This document shows, one piece after another, positions 1 through 4,906 of a stretch of 8,132 nucleotides of DNA. This DNA is from JBBRLA01 sp038231615. GTDB lineage: Bacteria; Myxococcota_A; Polyangia; Palsa-1104; JAEUJZ01. Below the pieces are notes generated by a model, which saw only the letters and a list, made by a program, of their open reading frames with translations, was not told the DNA's origin and did not search any database. The position numbers and the translations under genes were made by a program. The stretch covers positions 1-8,132 of the forward strand of contig JBBRLA010000388.1 in assembly GCA_038231615.1 (NCBI GenBank), given 5' to 3'. The stretch's first letter is position 1. Every line of letters starts with the position of its first letter.

Positions 1-1
1 C

Positions 2-163
2 CCTGGCGACGTCTACCTCCTGTCCAGGGAGGTGAAAAGGGAGGGCCACGGGGCGGACGCCTCGGTGAGGACGAACCTGGAAGCGGGCTTTTACTGCCTT
101 CCTCCCGGAGCCCCCTCGCCCCTTCAGCCTCTTTCACCCAAGGACGGAGGCGGCCATGTATAG
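2..163 (+). CDS. C-terminal end of an unidentified protein (partial at the left edge)
   Basis: An open frame enters from the left edge and ends at TAG 161-163. It gives about 53 residues beginning PGDVYLLSREVKREG and ending SPKDGGGHV. The charged, non-repetitive composition looks like real coding sequence, whereas the other frames here read as Pro/Arg-rich noise. No motif, membrane segment or family is recognisable, so I give no function. Its last 8 bases overlap the start of the next gene (ATG at 156 inside ATGTATAG), the usual arrangement for translationally coupled genes of one operon. The start lies outside the window. Confidence 0.55.
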   Translation, partial: PGDVYLLSREVKREGHGADASVRTNLEAGFYCLPPGAPSPLQPLSPKDGGGHV

Positions 164-395
164 TGCCCTCGCCGCGGTCGCCCTTCTCGCAGGCCTTTGG
201 TGCCTTCTCTCGGTCGTTCGCGCTGCCCTCGCCGCGGTGCTCGGGCACTTTCATGCGAAGGGCCAGCCTCCCCACAAGCCCCCGGGCGCAGCACCCCGGC
301 CCTTGGCGTCGCCCCCAGGCGAGCGGACCCCCGAGACCTTCCCCCGCAGCCGGACGAGCTTTTGCGCCTTCTTGGCGGGCGCCTGCACGGACTGA
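156..395 (+). CDS. Small membrane-anchored hypothetical protein, probably frameshifted
   Basis: ATG 156 has GGAGG at 146-150, five bases upstream, and overlaps the stop of the preceding gene. The frame encodes 79 residues. Residues 4-30 are a hydrophobic Ala/Leu/Val segment long enough to span a membrane. A Pro-rich stretch follows at about 36-58. The last 20 or so residues (ending FLAGACTD) do not look natural. From about 320 the neighbouring frame (codons beginning at positions = 2 mod 3) reads as convincing protein: PDELLRLLGGRLHG, then LREVCEGLWPVLRWQ, to about 495. The likeliest picture is one gene, with a membrane anchor, a Pro linker and a helical domain, whose frame is shifted in the C-runs near 327-345. 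A sequencing error, a true lesion or programmed slippage would all look the same. Function unknown. Confidence 0.5.
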   Translation: MYSALAAVALLAGLWCLLSVVRAALAAVLGHFHAKGQPPHKPPGAAPRPLASPPGERTPETFPRSRTSFCAFLAGACTD

Positions 396-674
396 GCCTT
401 CGCGAGGTCTGCGAGGGGCTCTGGCCTGTCCTTCGCTGGCAGGCGCTGCTGGAAAACGAGGACAGCGTTACCGAGCGCGTCCGCGAAAGGGGCAGCCCGA
501 TCCGCACCGAACAGGACGCGACCTGTACCGGATGGTACAGACCCTCGTTCGCGAGCTCTGACGTATCGCGTACTTGCGCCCCTGGCTGGGGCGGCCCTCT
601 CCTTGCAACTGCTCGGGGGTTGGCCGGGGCGGAGCCCTGCGCTGTAGAAGCAATGTCTTGCAAAGGATGCTGTA
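396..674. other. Leader and intergenic region upstream of the 675 lipoprotein gene
   Basis: This holds the frame-shifted continuation of the preceding small gene (to about 495-561), the palindrome, and then about 134 bases of leader. A short hairpin, CGCCCC (577-582) with GGGGCG (588-593) around a TGGCT loop, lies in the leader. It has no T-run and may just reflect high GC. AAAGGA at 662-667 is the ribosome binding site for the gene at 675. I cannot pick out convincing -35/-10 boxes. Confidence 0.4.
523..540. promoter_or_regulatory. Palindromic operator-like site, copy 1
   Basis: CTGTACC at 523-529 and GGTACAG at 534-540 are perfect inverted repeats around a GGAT spacer at 530-533. The 16-bp core recurs exactly at 4824-4839 and with one mismatch at 2495-2510. 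It lies 134 bases upstream of the lipoprotein gene starting at 675. The dyad shape suits a dimeric regulator. It resembles a lux box but has two extra bases between the conserved CT and AG, so I do not assign a regulator family. The plus strand can also be read as LYRMVQ near the end of another open frame, so this copy may lie within or just after a decayed gene. Confidence 0.6.
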
Positions 675-2288
675 ATGAGAAAATCAGGCTCAGCCCTCTT
701 CGCCGCCGTGCTCGTCTCCGGGTGCGGTGGAGACCCGTTCCAGCCGGTCGGCCACGTCGTGTCCCCGGAGCACAGCGGCACCACCTCGACCGTTGAGGTC
801 AGCTCCGCCATCGCCAGCGATACCTCTCCCCCGCTGCGATCGATCACGCCCGCCGGGCCGACCGCCCCGACCGCCAAGCGTGAGCACCCCGTCCGCCCGC
901 TGCCCGGCGCCTCGACGCCCGGCCCGGACGTGGCGGACGGGGCGCTGCAGACCTCCACCGGGCCCCTGGTCGCGACGACTGCCGGGCTGAACTTCGCCGG
1001 CGTCGGCAACGGCGACTACGGCTTCGTGCCGAACGCGGCCCCGCCGGACACCAACGGCGCGGTGGGCGCGACGCAGTACGTGCAATGGGTCAACGAGTCC
1101 TTCGCGGTCTTCGACAAGGCCACTGGGGCCCTGGTCCTCGGGCCGGTCGCCGGCAAGACGCTATGGAGCGGCTTCGGCGGGGGCTGTGAGACCAACAACG
1201 ACGGCGACCCCATCGTCCAGTACGACAAGGCGGCCGGTCGCTGGGTGATGACGCAGTTTTCGGTCAGCTCCACCCCCTTTCTCCAGTGCGTCGCCGTGTC
1301 CACCACCAGCGACGCGACCGGCAGCTACAAGCGGTATGCCTTCAGCTACGGCACCACCGACTTCCCTGACTATCCGAAGCTGGGCGTGTGGCCGGACGGC
1401 TACTACATCTCGTACAACATCTTTAACGGTTCGACCTTTGCCGGCGCGAAGTTGTGCGCCTTCGACCGCAGCGCCATGCTCGGCGGTGCCGCCGCCACGC
1501 AGGAGTGCTTCCAGCTCAGCAACAGCTTCGGGGGCGTGCTGCCTTCAGACCTGGACGGCACCACCGCCCCGCCTGCGGGCTCGCCAAACTACCTCATGAA
1601 CTTCGGCAGCAACGGGCTCAATCTCTGGAGGTTCCACTCCGACTTCGCCAACCCCGCCAACGCCACCCTGACCGGGCCGATCAACATCCCTGTCGCCGCC
1701 TTCACCGCCGCCTGCAGCGGCGGTGGCACATGCATCCCGCAGCCGAGCACCAGCAACAAGCTCGACTCGCTCGCCGACCGGCTCATGTACCGCCTGGCCT
1801 ACCGCAACCGCGGCGGCACCGAGACCCTGGTGATCAACCACTCGGTCAAGTCTTCGGGCAGCAAGCGTAGCTCGGTCACCGGCGTGCGCTGGTACGAGGT
1901 GCGTAGCCCGAACACCTCCCCGAGCGTGTTCCAGCAGGGCACCTTCGCCCCCGACTCGAACAACCGCTGGATGGGCAGCATCGCCATGGACAAGGTTGGT
2001 GACATCGCGGTCGGCTACAGCGTGTCCTCGAGCAGCATCTTCCCGTCGATCCGCTATACCGGTCGCATGGTGGGCGATCCTTTGGGTACCATGGAGGCCG
2101 AGAACGTCTTGCTGACCGGTACGGGCAGCCAGACCGGCAGCCTACACCGCTGGGGCGACTACAGCGCCATGACTGTGGATCCGGTCGATGACTGCACCTT
2201 CTGGTACACCAACGAGTACCTGAAGGCCGGCGGCTCGTTCAACTGGAGCACCCGGATCGCCAACTTCAAGTTCCCATCCTGCCTCTAG
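675..2288 (+). CDS. Large exported lipoprotein of a conserved uncharacterised family
   Basis: This encodes 537 residues. The ATG at 675 follows AAAGGA at 662-667 with good spacing; the earlier ATG at 667 stops after two codons. Residues 1-17 (MRKSGSALF...VSGC) form a lipoprotein signal with lipobox V-S-G-C and Cys17. Residues 18 to about 100 are a Pro/Thr/Ser-rich linker. The rest, from about 105, is one long domain rich in Gly, Tyr, Trp and Asn, with landmarks PPDTNGAVG (123-131), DYPKLGVWPDGYY (232-244), and RWGDYS...CTFWYTNEY (492 onward). It ends FKFPSCL. I recognise these strings as typical of a large exported bacterial family usually annotated only as hypothetical. The spaced aromatic and Gly-Asp patterns suggest a beta-propeller-like fold, which is inference. 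No catalytic residues can be named. It probably sits in the outer membrane, perhaps surface-exposed. The gene is intact and preceded by palindrome copy 1. Confidence 0.88.
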   Translation: MRKSGSALFAAVLVSGCGGDPFQPVGHVVSPEHSGTTSTVEVSSAIASDTSPPLRSITPAGPTAPTAKREHPVRPLPGASTPGPDVADGALQTSTGPLVATTAGLNFAGVGNGDYGFVPNAAPPDTNGAVGATQYVQWVNESFAVFDKATGALVLGPVAGKTLWSGFGGGCETNNDGDPIVQYDKAAGRWVMTQFSVSSTPFLQCVAVSTTSDATGSYKRYAFSYGTTDFPDYPKLGVWPDGYYISYNIFNGSTFAGAKLCAFDRSAMLGGAAATQECFQLSNSFGGVLPSDLDGTTAPPAGSPNYLMNFGSNGLNLWRFHSDFANPANATLTGPINIPVAAFTAACSGGGTCIPQPSTSNKLDSLADRLMYRLAYRNRGGTETLVINHSVKSSGSKRSSVTGVRWYEVRSPNTSPSVFQQGTFAPDSNNRWMGSIAMDKVGDIAVGYSVSSSSIFPSIRYTGRMVGDPLGTMEAENVLLTGTGSQTGSLHRWGDYSAMTVDPVDDCTFWYTNEYLKAGGSFNWSTRIANFKFPSCL

Positions 2289-2337
2289 GAGCTTGATTCA
2301 CGGCTCAGCACAGATCTTGCCTGGTTCCAACTCCCTC

Positions 2338-2460
2338 ACCTGTCGATCTCTCGGCCTGATCTCGCGGACCTCCGACACCAGGGTTCGCCAGCTTGAGGAG
2401 GGCCGGGGCACGTCCACCATCGCCACCCTGGAAAAGCTGGCATCGGGCCGCTTCGCCTGA
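2338..2460 (+). pseudogene. Degraded XRE-type helix-turn-helix regulator, C-terminal remnant
   Basis: The frame ending at TGA 2458-2460 reads VRQLEEGRGTSTIATLEKLA followed by SGRFA and stop. This is the recognisable end of an XRE/Cro-type DNA-binding domain (recognition helix, ...LE.GRG...., ATLEKLA). Just upstream the next frame (starting CTG at 2340) gives LSISRPDLADLRHQG, which resembles the preceding helix of the same domain before hitting a stop. The two parts join only if the frame shifts near 2370-2380. There is no clear start or ribosome binding site. I read it as a decayed regulator gene fragment about 45 residues long. The similarity is by eye over a short stretch, so confidence is modest. 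Confidence 0.4.
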
Positions 2461-2473
2461 CTCCATTTCGACC

Positions 2474-2517
2474 TGTCCTGTTTGGGATAGCCCCTGTACC
2501 GGATGGTCCACCAACGG
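2474..2517. promoter_or_regulatory. Operator-like palindrome copy 2, within a conserved 44-bp block
   Basis: The core TGTACC (2495-2500), GGAT, GGTCCA (2505-2510) matches copies 1 and 3 with one change in the right arm (A to C). The surrounding block matches 4802-4846 closely: TGTCC, four variable bases, TGGGATAG, a C-run of four rather than five, the palindrome, then CCAACGG. It ends 130 bases before the lipoprotein gene at 2641. A one-base indel in the C-run means no reading frame is shared across the block, which favours a regulatory rather than a coding reason for its conservation. Confidence 0.6.
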
Positions 2518-2589
2518 GGGCCAACAAGGACTCGACCGCGGAGAGACGATCCAGCCTAACCAATATCAGGAACTACGCATCCTCTCTTT

Positions 2590-2607
2590 GCGGGCCACAT
2601 GGCCTGC
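2590..2607 (+). other. Possible leader hairpin upstream of the 2641 gene
   Basis: GCGGGCC (2590-2596) and GGCCTGC (2601-2607) can form a 7-bp stem with one G-U pair around an ACAT loop. It lies between the palindrome and the start codon, so it would be in the mRNA leader. No T-run follows, so it is not an obvious terminator. In DNA this GC-rich it may be chance. Confidence 0.25.
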
Positions 2608-2640
2608 GGTTTGCTTGATGCTTGGATTTAGGCAGGTGTC

Positions 2641-4017
2641 ATGCGGACTGGAGCCACGTCATTTTTCTTCTTTGGACTTTTCTCCGCCGGGACCTTAGGC
2701 GCGGCGGGCTGCGATTTCAAGGAGAAGGTTACGCCGGACGTCCCTCCGATCGAAGGGCCGGCCCCAGGGGATACGGATCTGGGCCAGGTACATCCCGATG
2801 CCGGCGCCCCGGACGCCGGCCGTGCGGATGCCGGCACAAGGGACGCCGCGAACGCCGCGCCGGACCTGGCCATGCCACCCGGTCCCTATCAGACGCCGTT
2901 TCCACCGGTCATGCCCCAACTTTTGCCGGGGAGTGGCACTGTCCTCGCCAGTCCCGTGGCGGTACCGGTGTTTTTCTCCCGAGACCCGCTCCAGTCCGGG
3001 GTCGTCTCCTTTCTGCAGAGCTACCTTGTTGCATCCACTTCCTGGCAGGTAGTGGGGCAATATGGGGTCGGCCGCGGCACGATTTTGACGCCGGTCGTCC
3101 TCAGCCAGACCCTCGCGGCGACGCTGAGCGACGCCGACGTCCGGGCGCTCGTGGCTGCTCGGGTCCAGGACAAGACCTTGCCAAGGCCCAGCGCGGGAAC
3201 GATCTACGCGCTCTACTTTCCCTTCGGAGTGAACATCACCATGGGGGGTGGGGTGAGCTGCACGGACTTTGCCGGCTACCACGGCACAGCGCAACTGCCG
3301 GACAGCACCCCGTACGTCTATGCGGTGCTGCCCCGGTGTAGCCGAATGTCCCTCGGCTCGCTTACCGCGACCAGCTCGCATGAGTTGGCCGAGGCGGCCA
3401 CGGACCCCGCACTCACGGCACATTTCCAACTTGGGGCGCCCTATGGGCTGTGGCTGTTCAGCCTGCACGGCGCCGAAGTCGGAGATCTGTGTCAGAACCT
3501 GAGCGATGCGACCTACAACGAGAGCGGCGTCGGCGTGGTCAGCCGCGTGTGGTCCAATGCGACGGCGATGATGCGCAAGAACCCATGTCAGCCCGCGCCT
3601 GCGGGCCCCGGCTTCCTGAGCGTGCCTATCCTGAGCGAGTCGCGTCCTGTGTCGATCAATGGGGTCGTCCAGGATGTCGAGTCGGTGGCAGTGGGGGCGG
3701 GGAAAACCGCGACCATTGCCGTGAGGCTGCTATCTGCGGACCGACCGAGCCCTACCTGGACCGTTGCGGCGGAGGAGTATCCGTTGCCCACGGCAATGGG
3801 CGGGATGGCCGCGCCGGTCCTCTCCCTCTCGTGGATGGAGGCGCCGGGGCAGCCGCTGGCCTCCGGCATGGACGGGACCACCCTGCACCTGCAGATCGCC
3901 GCCGCCGCCGGGGCGCCCGCCGCATACACGACTGTACGCTTCACCTCGACCGGCCCCACGGCGAGTGGAGGGCAGACCCAGACCCAATGGCTGGCCGCCG
4001 TACGGGTCACCCCATGA
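2641..4017 (+). CDS. Lipoprotein with an HELAE metallopeptidase-like motif
   Basis: This encodes 458 residues. An in-frame TAG at 2629-2631 fixes the start at ATG 2641 or later; the ribosome binding site is weak (AGG near 2634). Residues 1-24 form a signal with a Phe-rich core and lipobox A-A-G-C (Cys24). Residues about 45-75 are a Pro/Asp/Ala/Gly linker with PDAG/DAG repeats, a style common in myxobacterial lipoproteins. The central domain (about 95-315) contains SHELAEAATDP, with His247, Glu248 and Glu251, then EVGDLC (Glu279, Cys284) and further cysteines. HEhAE-TDP followed by E-GD-C recalls plant EXORDIUM/PHI-1-type proteins and related bacterial exported proteins. HExxE could be a zinc site, but there is no full HExxHxxGxxH motif, so peptidase activity is a guess. 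Residues about 318-458 look like a beta-sandwich domain. The gene is preceded by palindrome copy 2 and converges on the minus-strand lipoprotein gene. Confidence 0.85.
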   Translation: MRTGATSFFFFGLFSAGTLGAAGCDFKEKVTPDVPPIEGPAPGDTDLGQVHPDAGAPDAGRADAGTRDAANAAPDLAMPPGPYQTPFPPVMPQLLPGSGTVLASPVAVPVFFSRDPLQSGVVSFLQSYLVASTSWQVVGQYGVGRGTILTPVVLSQTLAATLSDADVRALVAARVQDKTLPRPSAGTIYALYFPFGVNITMGGGVSCTDFAGYHGTAQLPDSTPYVYAVLPRCSRMSLGSLTATSSHELAEAATDPALTAHFQLGAPYGLWLFSLHGAEVGDLCQNLSDATYNESGVGVVSRVWSNATAMMRKNPCQPAPAGPGFLSVPILSESRPVSINGVVQDVESVAVGAGKTATIAVRLLSADRPSPTWTVAAEEYPLPTAMGGMAAPVLSLSWMEAPGQPLASGMDGTTLHLQIAAAAGAPAAYTTVRFTSTGPTASGGQTQTQWLAAVRVTP

Positions 4018-4025
4018 GCAGGCCC

Positions 4026-4133
4026 TCAGTTATTGGGCGCGCCCTCTGCAATCCAGCTCCGGATGACATTCACGTCCCCTGTCGAGAGCGGCGTCCCTTG
4101 GGCAGTTTGGAACCCGGCGCAGATGAGCAGATC
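4026..4133 (-). pseudogene. Detached C-terminal fragment resembling a c-type heme-domain tail
   Basis: On the minus strand, directly beyond the stop of the small lipoprotein gene, another frame (first codon GAT at 4133-4131, stop TGA 4028-4026) gives 35 residues: DLLICAGFQTAQG, then TPLSTGDVNVIRSW, then IAEGAPNN. The pattern of LS, D, I, WI and GAPNN resembles the C-terminal helix of c-type-cytochrome-like domains found in Planctomycetes and Myxococcota exported proteins. No CxxCH heme motif is present. The fragment overlaps the upstream stop as TGAT, so a +1 shift at that TGA would fuse it to the lipoprotein. It is either a lost 3' end of that gene or a leftover of another gene. Confidence 0.4.
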
Positions 4134-4680
4134 AGCCGAGGGTAATCTCGGGGACCGGCTGAGGCATGGGCGACCCGGGGCCGGGGGCGCCCGGGCCCGG
4201 CGGGCTGGGCGGGGTAGACGGGCAGTTCACCGTCTCCGTGATGGGCGCGCTGCACACCCGCTTGGGGTGGCGGCCCTGGGCTCCGTTCTGCGTGAAGCAC
4301 AGGGTCACTGTGTGGACCCCGTTGGGCAGATTCAGGTTCACGGAGTAGGGCGCCGACTTGTCCCGCCCGCCCTTGGAGAAGTCCTGGGGGGTGATGACGC
4401 CCACCTGGGTCTCGGCAGCCACGTCGATGGACACGGTGATCACGGCGGTATCTGCCGCCGCCGTGGAGGTGAGGGTGCCGGAGAGCGCGATGGTGCCCAT
4501 GTTGGGCCCTGCGCACGCCACGGGGCCCGCCGGAGGAGCGGTTCCGAGACGGGTTCCGTTGTCGTTGGTGCCGTTCCGATCAGCCTGACTGAGTGTCCCG
4601 TCATCGAGTGATGCGGCGCCGCAGCCGGCAACGCCCAGCAGCAAAGCAAGGCTTGTTCCCAATGCGCTTCTTGTGATCAC
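4132..4680 (-). CDS. Small lipoprotein with a beta-rich, cysteine-containing domain
   Basis: This encodes 182 residues from GTG 4680-4678. I chose that start because a perfect AAGGAGGT lies four bases upstream (4692-4685) and because it places a clean signal at the N-terminus: MITRSALGTSLALLLG then VAGC (Cys20). The frame stays open upstream to 4923, but that extension runs through the palindrome and would bury the signal. After a short Asp/Asn/Gly linker comes a beta-strand-rich domain (about 54-150), with Cys in ACAG, LCF, VCS and NCP that could form two disulphides. A Pro/Gly-rich tail (about 152-175) follows, ending PEITLG. No family is recognised. It probably acts on the periplasmic or outer face of the outer membrane. 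It is divergent from the TPR/barrel gene, and the two share palindrome copy 3. See the fragment just past its stop for a possible lost C-terminus. Confidence 0.82.
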   Translation of the reverse strand: MITRSALGTSLALLLGVAGCGAASLDDGTLSQADRNGTNDNGTRLGTAPPAGPVACAGPNMGTIALSGTLTSTAAADTAVITVSIDVAAETQVGVITPQDFSKGGRDKSAPYSVNLNLPNGVHTVTLCFTQNGAQGRHPKRVCSAPITETVNCPSTPPSPPGPGAPGPGSPMPQPVPEITLG

Positions 4681-4684
4681 TTGG

Positions 4685-4692
4685 ACCTCCTT
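4685..4692 (-). promoter_or_regulatory. Strong ribosome binding site deciding the GTG start at 4680
   Basis: Read on the minus strand this is AAGGAGGT, a full Shine-Dalgarno match, four bases before GTG. It overrides the longer open frame upstream. Confidence 0.75.
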
Positions 4693-4801
4693 GGAGAGTA
4701 GTACGGGAGAACCTGCAAAGAGTAGGCCACCTCGCCGGGCCCGTTCAAGCCGCCGCCTGGGCGAAATCAGGGCGGTTTTTGCAGGAGATATCATGTCGGC
4801 A

Positions 4802-4846
4802 TGTCCCACCTGGGATAGCCCCCTGTACCGGATGGTACACCAACGG
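4802..4846. promoter_or_regulatory. Operator-like palindrome copy 3, in a divergent promoter region
   Basis: The core TGTACC (4824-4829), GGAT, GGTACA (4834-4839) is a perfect dyad. The wider block (TGTCC, TGGGATAG, five C, palindrome, CCAACGG) repeats copy 2 with a few changes and one indel. It sits between two divergent genes, 143 bases from the GTG of the minus-strand lipoprotein and 67 bases from the ATG at 4907. One symmetric site could therefore control both directions. Promoter boxes cannot be assigned confidently. Confidence 0.6.
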
Positions 4847-4906
4847 AACCCGGCGGGCCATCTCAAAGCAAGAAAACACCGGGCAAGATCCATTAGTATT
4901 AAGCTG

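Noticed and set aside
523..540. Calling the palindrome a LuxR-type lux box
   Set aside because: It looks similar (CTGTA...TACAG), but CT and AG are separated by 14 bases rather than 12, and no LuxR or LuxI gene is present.
577..607. Leader hairpins at 577-593 and 2590-2607 as riboswitches or attenuators
   Set aside because: Short stems, no conserved loop sequence shared between them and no T-run; expected often in GC-rich DNA.
251..1009. Minus-strand open frame of 252 residues
   Set aside because: Overlaps the well-supported lipoprotein start on the other strand, lacks motifs and has GC-driven composition.
2203..2214. GGTACACCAACG inside the large lipoprotein gene, matching part of copy 3
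   Set aside because: It encodes the conserved WYTNEY segment and lacks the left arm of the dyad, so it is coincidence.
4018..4131. Bidirectional terminator between the convergent lipoprotein genes
   Set aside because: GGGCGCGCCC is a self-palindrome without loop or T-run, and most of the interval is the heme-domain-like coding fragment.
523..4846. The three sites as a conserved peptide (LYRMVQ or LYRMVH in the plus strand)
   Set aside because: The C-run indel between copies 2 and 3 breaks the frame, and copies 2 and 3 lie in intergenic DNA; DNA-level symmetry explains the conservation better.
4673..4906. Longer N-terminus for the TPR-barrel protein (starts at 4673 or 4793)
   Set aside because: Would bury the signal peptide, and the extra codons cross the conserved palindrome. 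ATG 4793 does have AGGAG upstream, so this is not fully excluded.
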